NCBI RefSeq assembly: GCF_900631615.1
Contig: NZ_LR131273.1
Span: forward strand, 62,001 to 126,000
Source: Tsukamurella paurometabola
GTDB lineage: Bacteria > Actinomycetota > Actinomycetes > Mycobacteriales > Mycobacteriaceae
Reading direction: 5' to 3'
Length of the DNA: 64,000 nucleotides
The notes under the pieces are model-generated. The model was not told the origin of the DNA and made no database searches. It was given only the letters and a program-made list of their open reading frames with translations. This document shows positions 1 through 7,837 of this stretch, piece by piece. Position 1 is the stretch's first letter, and each line of letters opens with the position of its first letter. Both the position numbers and the translations under genes were made by a program.

Positions 1-243
1 AGTCGCGGAACGGCGGGGGCTCGTTCGTCGGCTTCGGCGGCCGGTACCCGGGAACGAGCATGTCCGCGGCGAGCTCCTCGTCCTCCTGCAGCGCAGCGAG
101 GTACGAGGAGCCGACGGGGAACTGGTCGAGGATGTCGAACAGGTCACGCCAGTCCCGCTCACCGCGCAGCCACTCGTTGAGGTCGAGATGGTAGTGACGG
201 TGCAGGTCAGCGCGGATCTGCGCCCCGTAGCCACCGATGGTGT

Positions 244-258
<15 letters not shown>
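1..258 (-). CDS. Tail assembly chaperone, frameshifted extension (gpGT-like), partial
   Basis: Read in the -1 frame relative to the chaperone at 244-708, the minus strand is open from the slippery site to the window edge, giving about 86 residues. The product is acidic and aromatic, with segments such as LNEWLRGERDW and LFDILDQFP. These resemble the second half of gpG/gpGT chaperone pairs of lambda-like and mycobacterial siphophages. I see no convincing separate start codon with a ribosome site, so it is probably made only as a fusion by ribosomal frameshifting. It would help fold tape-measure protein during tail assembly. The 3' end is missing. Confidence 0.75.
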
Positions 259-708
<450 letters not shown>

Positions 709-760
709 GACGGTTGCCTCCCTCGGCTGTTCCCCCGGTCGTTGGATGGTGCTGGGATGC

Positions 761-801
761 CGGCCCGCGCCGCGCCGGGGGAGGAACTACGGCGCGGGCC
801 G
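761..801 (-). terminator. 12-bp perfect inverted repeat after the major tail gene
   Basis: CGGCCCGCGCCG and its exact complement are separated by 17 bp. The repeat lies between the stop of the major tail protein (815) and the start of the chaperone (708). There is no T-run, as is usual in GC-rich actinobacteria. It could be a partial terminator or RNA-stabilising hairpin that lets the abundant tail protein be made in excess over the chaperone. The hairpin is directly visible; the role is inferred. Confidence 0.6.
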
Positions 802-814
802 ACGATCAGGGGGG

Positions 815-1753
815 TTACGCCGGGGCGATGGTCACCGTCGGCGAGGTGCCGCCGGTGAGGCCCGCGCCGGACACGGTGGGAACGCCGGACACACCCGAGA
901 GGGTGATCGTCCAGGGGCCACCCGCCGAACCGGTGACGAGCACGTTGCCCGCACCGACGTTCGACAGCGCCTCGATCGCCGAGCGCACCGCGGTCGCCGT
1001 GGCGTTGTACGGGATGCCCGCGGTGGTCTGGCCGCCGATGGTGTACGTCCAGGTTCCGCCCGTCGGGGTGCCGCTGATGGTCACGACGTAGGCGGTGTCG
1101 GCGCCGAACCCGAGCGCCGCCGCGATGGAGGCGAACCCGGGGCCGTCGATGCCGGCCTCGTACAGGTTGTCGCCGTCCTGCAGCAGCGTCAGCGTGGTCG
1201 GCGACTCCGATGCGGCGTCCATGGTCAGCGACTGCGCGCCGGGCTTGTCGAGACCCAGCTTCGGGAAGTGCCACCACTGGTAGATCGGCTCGAGGGTCTC
1301 GTCGTTGATGTCCTCCGCGAGCAGGAAGACCGACCAGTAACGGGGCATCGAGCCCGCGGTCTTCTTCCACCGCACGCCGCCGGTGGTCGTGGCCTCGAAC
1401 GCGCCGGCCTGCAGGTTGCCGTTCATCTCCTTGACGATCCGGCGGACCTCCTGCGGCGTGAAGTCGAGTCCGAGGCCCTCGGACTGCAGCAGACGGCGGC
1501 GGGGCGCGCGGGAGCCGTAGCCCATGATGTCGTTGTACTTCACGTCCGGGGTGATCTTCACCCCAGCCTTCTGCTCGATCTCGCCGCACGAGGCGTACGA
1601 AGCCAGCGAGTTCGCGACGATGCCGTTGGCGTCGAACAGCGGGTCTGGGGCGAGGGCGCCCTTGACGTAGGGCTTCGCGAGGATCGCGATGTCCTGGGCG
1701 ACGAGGACGCCGAGGTTCTGCGCGTCCTTGTAGAGCTGGGTCTGCGTGGTCAT
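815..1753 (-). CDS. Major tail protein with C-terminal Ig-like domain
   Basis: This 312-residue tail-tube subunit lies between connector genes and the tail chaperone. Residues 1 to about 215 form the core. From about residue 220 to the end there is a Gly/Thr-rich beta domain (TISGTPTGGTWTYTIGG, then YNATATAVRSAIEAL and a GNVLVTG stretch), a module common on actinophage tail and capsid proteins and probably surface-exposed. The ATG has GGAGAATCC upstream. The order connector, tail protein, hairpin, chaperone pair matches siphophages. Identity is by synteny and the appended domain. Confidence 0.85.
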   Translation of the reverse strand: MTTQTQLYKDAQNLGVLVAQDIAILAKPYVKGALAPDPLFDANGIVANSLASYASCGEIEQKAGVKITPDVKYNDIMGYGSRAPRRRLLQSEGLGLDFTPQEVRRIVKEMNGNLQAGAFEATTTGGVRWKKTAGSMPRYWSVFLLAEDINDETLEPIYQWWHFPKLGLDKPGAQSLTMDAASESPTTLTLLQDGDNLYEAGIDGPGFASIAAALGFGADTAYVVTISGTPTGGTWTYTIGGQTTAGIPYNATATAVRSAIEALSNVGAGNVLVTGSAGGPWTITLSGVSGVPTVSGAGLTGGTSPTVTIAPA

Positions 1754-1839
1754 GGATTCTCCTTCGAGGGGTTTCGCCCCCGCGGGGGCATGACGGAACC
1801 CCGGGCCCGAGGCGGGTCCGGTGCTCGTTCAGGGGTGGG

Positions 1840-2304
1840 TCAGGCGGTGCGCCGCATCAGCGTGAGGGTCACGTAGTTCGACACCGCGCGGAAGTCGGGA
1901 TCGAGCTCGGGGAGCTGCTGATCTGCGGCGTCGACCTCGAGGCGCGCCACCGCAGACCGTGAGCCGTCCTCGCGGTCGACGATTCCGCCCTTGTGCCAGC
2001 GGCGGGTGAGCTCGTCGCCGAGGTACGTGAGGATGTCCCACGACTCGGATCGGGATCCGGTGCGCACCGTCAGCAGCACGTTGGCCTGGATCTGGCGGCC
2101 CTCGAGTTCGACGATGCCGGGGATCTTCCGCACCCGGGCAAGTGGGACCCCCAGCGCGATGAGCTTGTCTGCGTCGTCCGGCCACCAGGTGACCGCGCGC
2201 CCGGTTGGCGTGCCGACGTCGAGGAGCGGCTGCACCATGTCGAGGACGAGGGCCTCGACATCCGGTGTGCGGCGGACGTACCCGGCGGGCGGCTGCCACG
2301 TCAT
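1840..2304 (-). CDS. Tail terminator / head-tail connector protein
   Basis: The 154-residue protein begins MTWQPPAGYVRRTPDVE. The ATG overlaps the upstream stop as ATGA, so this start is preferred over longer upstream readings, which are Arg/Pro-rich shadows. It is the last connector gene before the major tail protein, the usual place of the tail terminator that caps the tube and docks it to the head. A segment GRQIQANVLLTVRTGS fits the beta-rich core of such proteins. No catalytic function is expected. Confidence 0.65.
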   Translation of the reverse strand: MTWQPPAGYVRRTPDVEALVLDMVQPLLDVGTPTGRAVTWWPDDADKLIALGVPLARVRKIPGIVELEGRQIQANVLLTVRTGSRSESWDILTYLGDELTRRWHKGGIVDREDGSRSAVARLEVDAADQQLPELDPDFRAVSNYVTLTLMRRTA

Positions 2305-2606
2305 CGGAGCATCCCGAGGGTGACGAGCAGGTCGTGGTGCGCGGTCTGCACTCCGCCGTCGGCGCCGAACTCGTGCGCGAGGCCGTACGAGGCGCTTGTG
2401 CCACCGACGGTCAGCGTGGCGACCGGGCGGCCGTTGCGACCCCGGCTCATGCTCACCGTCGCCGACTCGGCGAGCTGGCCAGTTCGGCGGGCGACGACGC
2501 TCTGGTAGATCGCCTTCGCGCGCTCCCCCGCAGCACGGGTGATCGCCGTGGACTCGGGGCCGCGGAGCCACCGGCCCATTCCCGCGTAGTCGGCTTCGAA
2601 CTCCAT
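2301..2606 (-). CDS. HK97 gp10-like head-tail joining protein
   Basis: This 101-residue protein starts MEFEADYAGMGRWLRGPEST; its start overlaps the upstream stop as TGATG. The pattern of a helical N-terminus, RTGQLAESATVS, a basic strand, then YGLAHEFGADG near the end matches neck proteins of the HK97 gp10 family. It would sit at the head-tail junction. It is coupled on both sides to other connector genes. Confidence 0.75.
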   Translation of the reverse strand: MEFEADYAGMGRWLRGPESTAITRAAGERAKAIYQSVVARRTGQLAESATVSMSRGRNGRPVATLTVGGTSASYGLAHEFGADGGVQTAHHDLLVTLGMLR

Positions 2607-2950
2607 CAGCTGGCCTCCCGCACCTTCTGGGTGAACATGCCCGAGCTCCAGCCGGTCATCGGGTGCACCGACCCGTTCCACTGCTGGCGGCCCACCGCGT
2701 GCCACGTCGATCCGTCGACGACCCGGGTCACGGTGTCGCCCTTTCGGATGTCGGTGCCCTCGGGCAGGAACAGCATGGCCTCGTTCTCGGCGAGGTCCTC
2801 GCCGTCGAGCGGCCATTTCGTGTTGGTGGAGCTGAACGCGAATCCGACTCCGGTCACGGTGGTCTCGGTCGGCTGGCCGGGCTGGTCGCCGAACCGATCC
2901 CGGTCGGGTGGGCGGGTGATGCGGATCGACTCGCCGAACCGGAAGCTCAC
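2606..2950 (-). CDS. Head-tail stopper-like connector protein
   Basis: This 114-residue, mostly beta protein starts at a GTG that overlaps the preceding stop (GTGA). It carries LPEGTDIRKGDTVTR and WHAVGRQQWN segments, typical of small beta-barrel stoppers that close the portal channel after packaging. It is the second of four short, tightly coupled genes between capsid and tail. Function is assigned from position and size. Confidence 0.6.
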   Translation of the reverse strand: MSFRFGESIRITRPPDRDRFGDQPGQPTETTVTGVGFAFSSTNTKWPLDGEDLAENEAMLFLPEGTDIRKGDTVTRVVDGSTWHAVGRQQWNGSVHPMTGWSSGMFTQKVREAS

Positions 2951-3336
2951 CAGGCGCCGTTCATCCGCAGGGACTTGAAGCCGGGTGTGCGGCCGCGGAT
3001 CATGTCGCACTCGGAGTCGAGTATGTACAGATTCCCCGACGGGTTGGAGAAGGCGCGCACGTGCATGAACGGGCCGTACATCTCGGTCTCGGAGGACTTG
3101 CTGTCGTCGTTGAGCGCGATCATGGCCCGCTTGACCATGGTGCACACCAGGATCTTCACGCCGGTGGCGTCGGCCTCGCCGGCGTCGATCTGCGCGGTCT
3201 CCGCGGGGAACCACTGGCGGACCCAGTACGAGGCGTCACCGAGCAGCGTGGTCGCTACCGCGGTCTCAGCGTCGTTCAGGGGCCGCCAGCGGGCCTCGAG
3301 GTCGGAGACCCCTGCGTACGGGTCACCCGTCGCCAT
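2947..3336 (-). CDS. Head-tail adaptor protein (gp6/gp15-like)
   Basis: The 129-residue, largely helical protein starts MATGDPYAGVSDLEARWRPL. It has the N-terminal pattern DLEARWRPLNDAETAVATTLL and a central VKRAMIALND helix seen in adaptors that bind the portal ring. It follows the capsid gene and a small acidic protein. Its start overlaps the preceding gene by 14 bp. Confidence 0.7.
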   Translation of the reverse strand: MATGDPYAGVSDLEARWRPLNDAETAVATTLLGDASYWVRQWFPAETAQIDAGEADATGVKILVCTMVKRAMIALNDDSKSSETEMYGPFMHVRAFSNPSGNLYILDSECDMIRGRTPGFKSLRMNGAW

Positions 3337-3541
3337 TGCCTGCCGCCTTCGTGCGGCGCGGCTTCGCGGCTGGCGGCTCAGCGGGCGCAGGGTCACCGGG
3401 AAGGACGTTGAGCATGTCGAACCGCTCCGCGTCGTCCTGGTGCACCGACACCTCGGCGCCGCAGTCCGCGCGCCGGGTCCGCCCGTCCGGGTCGACGTAC
3501 GCCATCGACCCGACGCGGACGGTCCGCTTCGCCTCAGCCAT
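3323..3541 (-). CDS. Small phage protein downstream of capsid gene
   Basis: A 72-residue protein (MAEAKRTVRVGSMAYVDP...). Its ATG overlaps the capsid stop as TGATG. The first 50 residues may form a small beta fold, and the tail is Pro/Ala/Lys-rich (PAEPPAAKPRRTKAAG). Its place is typical of small head-connector accessory proteins. I do not recognise a family. Confidence 0.6.
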   Translation of the reverse strand: MAEAKRTVRVGSMAYVDPDGRTRRADCGAEVSVHQDDAERFDMLNVLPGDPAPAEPPAAKPRRTKAAGNGDG

Positions 3542-4446
3542 CAGGCCGCGAGCCCGGTGATCTTGATGGCGTTGAACGGGTTGGTCACCGCGAACACGGG
3601 GCGGATGCTGGTCTGCACCCACGTCGACTCCGTGGCGTCGTCCCGGAAGGCGACGGTACGGAGCTCCTGCTCGTAGCGGACCTGCCCGACGAGGCCCTCG
3701 GACACCGCGTAGGCGCTGCCGGCGGTGACGATGTTCGACACCGCCAGGCCGAAGCCCTGCGCCCGCAGCCATCCCTCGGCGTCGCCGTAGATGATCGACA
3801 GGTTCGCGACCTCGTTCGGGTGCAGCACCAGGAGGTTGAACTCGGAGCCGAGCTCCTTGACCGCGGCACGGCGCCGGAGCTCCGCGAGGTCCGCGGCCGG
3901 AAGGGCGGCCTTGTTCTCCGTGGAGATCGTGAGCGCGGTGGCGTCGGCCCACGACTTGCCGACCATGGTGCCGTCGGCGCCGATCGCGGTGAGCGACGCC
4001 TCGAGCTCGCCGAGGGCGCGCGTGTGCAGCTGGCGCTGCACGTCGTTGCCGAGCTTGACGCCCTCGTTCTGGATCGCCGAGAGGTCGTTGCGGTCGCGTG
4101 CCTCGTCGGTGACGCGGAACTTGCCGCCGAGCTTCTTGACCTGCGCGGTCTTCGGCTCGGGCCGGTCGAACGTGACCTCGGGGAACTCGGCGCCCGGGGC
4201 GACCTCCTGCACCGAGCGGGTCGGGAACAGGTCGTTCGACGTGAGCTGGTCGTAGACCAGCGCGCCGCCGGACACGCCGCCGCCATTGGTGAAGATCCGC
4301 TCCGCGAAGTAGCCCTTGAGAGCGATGTTCGACAGGTACGCGTTGATCCGCGTCGGCTGCTTCAGCATCAGGTCGACGGTCAGGCTGTTGCCGACCACGG
4401 CGGGCGACCCGAGGGGGTACTCCTGCGAGTATGCGGTGTTAGCCAT
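3541..4446 (-). CDS. Major capsid protein, HK97 fold
   Basis: This 301-residue protein begins MANTAYSQEYPLGSPAVVGN. A long N-terminal arm is followed by PEVTFDRPEPKTAQVKKLGG and FRVTDEARDRND segments. There is a spine-helix-like stretch (NDVQRQLHTRALGELEASL) and a C-terminal P-domain ending in NPFNAIKITGL. This is the pattern of HK97-type capsids from actinobacterial siphophages. No protease gene is seen nearby, so shell maturation without a separate cleavage enzyme is likely. It lies directly after scaffold and decoration genes. Confidence 0.9.
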   Translation of the reverse strand: MANTAYSQEYPLGSPAVVGNSLTVDLMLKQPTRINAYLSNIALKGYFAERIFTNGGGVSGGALVYDQLTSNDLFPTRSVQEVAPGAEFPEVTFDRPEPKTAQVKKLGGKFRVTDEARDRNDLSAIQNEGVKLGNDVQRQLHTRALGELEASLTAIGADGTMVGKSWADATALTISTENKAALPAADLAELRRRAAVKELGSEFNLLVLHPNEVANLSIIYGDAEGWLRAQGFGLAVSNIVTAGSAYAVSEGLVGQVRYEQELRTVAFRDDATESTWVQTSIRPVFAVTNPFNAIKITGLAA

Positions 4447-4459
4447 GATTCAGCTCCTC

Positions 4460-4837
4460 TCAGATGTCCAGTGCGATGAGCACGTCGTTGTTGGCGGTGC
4501 CGGTCTCCAGGGCGACGCCGACGGCGACGCCGGACGCGAGGGTCACAGCCTTCCCGCCCGCGCCGACCTCGACCTGCGCGCCCGCAGCGATCGCGCCGCC
4601 GGCCGTGACGAACAGGATCCCGCCGCGCAGGACGGGCAGGGTCGCGCCGGACGCGGCGTCGTACCCGGCGACGCCGAACGGCTTGGCCGCGCCCGTGGCG
4701 GGGGCGACCTTGACGAGGCCGGAGTCGGTGTCGCGGGTCGCGGAGACCCCGACGAACGTCTTGCCGGTGACCGCGGCGGTCGTCACCGCGGTGACGTTGG
4801 CGCCGGGTCGGAACAGGGGCTTTGCTTCATTCGCCAT
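4460..4837 (-). CDS. Capsid decoration / DUF2190-like protein
   Basis: This 125-residue Gly/Ala/Val-rich beta protein starts MANEAKPLFRPGANVTA; an AGGAAGG ribosome site lies about 11 nt before the ATG. Alternating V/T/G strands (VTGKTFVGVSATRD, GGAIAAGAQVEVG, VGVALETG) match DUF2190-like proteins next to the capsid gene, which are thought to stabilise or decorate the shell. An upstream in-frame extension is Arg-rich and judged non-coding. Confidence 0.75.
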   Translation of the reverse strand: MANEAKPLFRPGANVTAVTTAAVTGKTFVGVSATRDTDSGLVKVAPATGAAKPFGVAGYDAASGATLPVLRGGILFVTAGGAIAAGAQVEVGAGGKAVTLASGVAVGVALETGTANNDVLIALDI

Positions 4838-4853
4838 GGTGACGAAGTCCTTC

Positions 4854-5495
4854 CTAGGTGCGTGCCGGGGGCTGGAAGCCCCACGACGCGGGATACGAGT
4901 TGTCCTCCACCACCGGGGCGTCGGGTGATGCGCCAGGACGCAGGTTGACCTGCGGCCGGTTCGACGGCGGCCCACCGGGGGTCGCCTGTCCTGCGGCCTG
5001 GACGCGGGCCGCGAACTTCTCCGCGCGCGCTGACCGCTCCTCGAAGGTGCCGCTGCCGATGAACTCCAGGTCGTCGTCGGTCAGCTGGTACTTGACTTTC
5101 AGCACCTCGGTGTCACGGGCGGCGAGCTGCTGACGCAGGGCCTCGTTGTCCGCGGTCGCCCGCTCGAGCTCGCTCATCTTGGCGCGTTCCGCCTCCTGGG
5201 CGGCCGTGACCATCGGCTCCTGCGCCTTCAGGCGGTCACGGAGGTTCTTGGCCTCGTTGTTCTTCTTCCGGAGCGCGGCCTTCGCGGACTCGGGCCAGTC
5301 GTCCGGGACGTCGTCCTGCGGCTCGGCCGGGGCGGGCTGCTGCGGCGCGGCCGGCGGGGCGGGTGCAGGGGTGGGGGCTGCGCTCGCGGCCGGTGCGGGG
5401 GGCGCAGGCGGCGCCGCGGGAGCTGCAGGCGCTGCAGGTGCTGCTGCGGGAGCAGCGGGAGCGGCCGGCGCCGTCGGTTCGGTCGGAGCGGTCAT
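4854..5495 (-). CDS. Capsid scaffolding protein
   Basis: This 213-residue protein has an Ala/Pro repeat tract at residues 8-60, a charged coiled-coil region at about 70-150 (KKNNEAKNLRDRLKAQ, ELERATADNEALRQQLA) and a Pro/Asn-rich tail. Low-complexity plus coiled-coil directly before decoration and capsid genes is the signature of scaffold proteins, which guide procapsid assembly and are then lost. GGAGG sits upstream of the ATG. Confidence 0.85.
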   Translation of the reverse strand: MTAPTEPTAPAAPAAPAAAPAAPAAPAAPPAPPAPAASAAPTPAPAPPAAPQQPAPAEPQDDVPDDWPESAKAALRKKNNEAKNLRDRLKAQEPMVTAAQEAERAKMSELERATADNEALRQQLAARDTEVLKVKYQLTDDDLEFIGSGTFEERSARAEKFAARVQAAGQATPGGPPSNRPQVNLRPGASPDAPVVEDNSYPASWGFQPPART

Positions 5496-5559
5496 GGGGA
5501 ATTGCCTCCTGGGCGTTCGGGGGTGTTACTCGGCCCCGCCACCTGGGCGGGGAAGTCTT

Positions 5560-6426
5560 CTACGGGGCGTTCTCTTCGAGCAGCACGTCAAGGAGCTGCT
5601 GATGGGTCCAGCCCTCGCGCTCGGCGCGGGCCAGCTGGCGGCGGAGCGCGTTCAGGGCGTCCTTCTGCCGGTAGCCCTTCGTGGCCTCGGTCCACAGGTC
5701 TTCGGCGAGCTCGAACCGCTCCCGGCCCTCCCAGTCGCGGCCCTTGAAGACCAGCGTGGGGACGCAGTCGCAGTTGTTGTGGTACGTGTCGTCGATCTGG
5801 TTGCGGCCGCGATGCTGGGCGTCGCGGGCGGTCTTGTACACGGGCCCGCGGGACGCGAGCATCACGCAGAACGCGCAGTTCTCGGCGCCGGTGAGCACCC
5901 GCGCCCAGCCGACCTGATCGCCGAGGGTGTCGGCGGTGTCCGCGACGACGGCGCGACCGGCGGCCTGGGCGTGCTTCGCGACGGTCGCGGCGACGGTGAC
6001 GCGCACACGCGGGCGACTGCGGGACACCTGGTCCAGTACGGCCGGGTCTACCTCGGTCACGCGGACACGCCCGCGGGGGGCCGTCTTCTCCACGGCGGCT
6101 TCGATCGCCTCGTCGAGGACGTCCCGGGAGTAGGTGGCGATCGGCGCCGGCACCGGGGTCGGTGCGCCCGCGGTCCGGGCGGCGTACCGCAGGTGCGCGG
6201 CGCCCGCCTCGTACGAGGACCGCCGGGCCGCGACGACCGTGGGGAGGATCCGCTGGACGATCTGCGCCCGGGCCGTCGGCGTTGTCGGCAGGCCATGCCG
6301 CTGCATCGCGCGGCCGGTGACCGTCACGATCCCCTGCGCGATCGCGGCCTGCGCGCGCTGGAACGCGACGACGTCCAGCGTGCCCGCGGCTGCGAGGTAG
6401 CTACTCGCCGCCGCCGGCTGCGTCAT
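5560..6426 (-). CDS. MuF-like head morphogenesis protein
   Basis: This 288-residue protein directly follows the portal gene, overlapping it by 26 bp. The N-terminal 150 residues are helical. Around residues 180-220 it has a metal-binding-type pattern, ENCAFCVMLASRGPVY and later YHNNCDCVP, characteristic of the minor-capsid MuF core. Such proteins enter the head with the portal and may act on early ejected DNA. No fused toxin domain is seen; the C-terminus is a short charged helix. Confidence 0.8.
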   Translation of the reverse strand: MTQPAAASSYLAAAGTLDVVAFQRAQAAIAQGIVTVTGRAMQRHGLPTTPTARAQIVQRILPTVVAARRSSYEAGAAHLRYAARTAGAPTPVPAPIATYSRDVLDEAIEAAVEKTAPRGRVRVTEVDPAVLDQVSRSRPRVRVTVAATVAKHAQAAGRAVVADTADTLGDQVGWARVLTGAENCAFCVMLASRGPVYKTARDAQHRGRNQIDDTYHNNCDCVPTLVFKGRDWEGRERFELAEDLWTEATKGYRQKDALNALRRQLARAEREGWTHQQLLDVLLEENAP

Positions 6427-7837
6427 CGTTCACCGCACGATTCCCCAGGTACATCCGTGTCAGCGGGTCCGTGCTCTCGCGCATCGTCTGCGCGCGCTTG
6501 ACCTTCTCCCGCGTCCAGTTGGGGATGTCCTCCCACAGGATCTCGTCGGGCACGCCGAGCATCTGCCCGAGCTTGCCGAGCCCGTCGACGGTCTGCGCGA
6601 ACGAGCGCGCGGTGACGTCGCGCCACTTCACCTCGGCGCCGAAGTCCTGCGCGCCCTTGGTGTCGCCGGAGATGTACGCCGACAGCCGGAACGCCTGCTC
6701 CCAGGACTCGCCGAAGCTGGTGGTGATCTCGTCGCTCTTGCGGGACATGCCGGTCTCGAGCGCGGACAGGGTCTCGGCGCTGATGTTGCTGATGCCGTCG
6801 GACCCGAAGTTCTGGATGGGGAGCTGGGAGATCGCGCCGAGATCCTGGATCGCGGACGCCTTCGACTTGATGTAGTACTCGGGCGAACTCTCCTCGAACT
6901 GGCCCACCTTCACGTCGGCGTCCTTGAACAGCCAGGTGTCGCCGGCGAACGCCCGCGCCTCTTCGAGCTCACTCTCCGGGTACCAGCCCATCACGTACCG
7001 CTGGCGGAACGCCGAGAAGTACTGGGTGACCAGCATTCCGAAGTTCGTCTCGTTGATGCGCTGCTGGATCGTCATCAGCGGCTCGACGATGCCGAACTGT
7101 TCCTCGCCATCCAGGAGCATCTTGTCGCGGAACCGCACCACCGGGCAGCGGCCGACGCCGTGCTCGCGGGCCTCGATGAACTCAATGTCCGCGACGGTCG
7201 CCCAGTTCGGGGCGCCGAACAGGTCCGTCGGCGTGTTCTCCGCGCCGAGGTAGTACACGTTCGTCTCGTCGTACAGCTTCACCAGCTTGCGGTCGACCTC
7301 GAGGGCCATGATCGGCCACTCGTCGTCGGGGTCCGCGTAGATCGCGGTCATGTTCCGCGGGGACACGCCGCGCCACGCCGGGCCGTTCTCGTCGTCGCCG
7401 GGGAGCACCGTCACGTAGCTGGCGCCGTAGGTGAGCGCGGACCGGTGCACACCGGTCTGCCGCGCGTCGAACCGGTTCCGCTGCCAGTCGTTCCACGCCG
7501 CCGGGGTGCTCTCCCCGTCCGACGCGAGGTAGTTGTCGACCTTCATCACCTGACCGAAGGTGTCGACCACCAGCGGCAGGAAGTTCGTGCGCGACTTCCC
7601 CGCGAGGCGCTGCATCGCGGGCGGGGCATCCGGGGGCACGATCACGTCGAGCGGGTTCACGCCCGCCGCGTTCTCCCACTGCTGCAACGACACCGGAACG
7701 TCGAGCGCCGACGGGCTCAGCGCCAAGTCACGCGCCGGCTGCATGGCGCGGAAGATCCTGTCGAGGCGGTGCGATTCCCACGCGCGCGCGCCGGACATGA
7801 TCTGCCGTGCGGCGTCCACTGCGGCCTGCTTCCGCAT
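6401..7837 (-). CDS. Portal protein
   Basis: This 478-residue protein starts at MRKQAAVDAARQIM with GGAGG six nt before the ATG; the ATG overlaps the terminase stop (TGATG). Motifs such as RTNFLPLVVDTFGQVMKVDNY, YGASYVTVLPG and VVRFRDK match actinophage portal proteins. The portal is the dodecameric ring at one capsid vertex through which DNA is pumped and released. It lies between large terminase and MuF-like genes, the standard order. Confidence 0.9.
   Translation of the reverse strand: MRKQAAVDAARQIMSGARAWESHRLDRIFRAMQPARDLALSPSALDVPVSLQQWENAAGVNPLDVIVPPDAPPAMQRLAGKSRTNFLPLVVDTFGQVMKVDNYLASDGESTPAAWNDWQRNRFDARQTGVHRSALTYGASYVTVLPGDDENGPAWRGVSPRNMTAIYADPDDEWPIMALEVDRKLVKLYDETNVYYLGAENTPTDLFGAPNWATVADIEFIEAREHGVGRCPVVRFRDKMLLDGEEQFGIVEPLMTIQQRINETNFGMLVTQYFSAFRQRYVMGWYPESELEEARAFAGDTWLFKDADVKVGQFEESSPEYYIKSKASAIQDLGAISQLPIQNFGSDGISNISAETLSALETGMSRKSDEITTSFGESWEQAFRLSAYISGDTKGAQDFGAEVKWRDVTARSFAQTVDGLGKLGQMLGVPDEILWEDIPNWTREKVKRAQTMRESTDPLTRMYLGNRAVNDDAAGGGE

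Noticed and set aside
1829-2404. Alternative frame over the tail terminator gene
   Set aside because: Arg/Pro/His-rich, no ribosome site, and in conflict with the well-coupled 1,840-2,304 frame.
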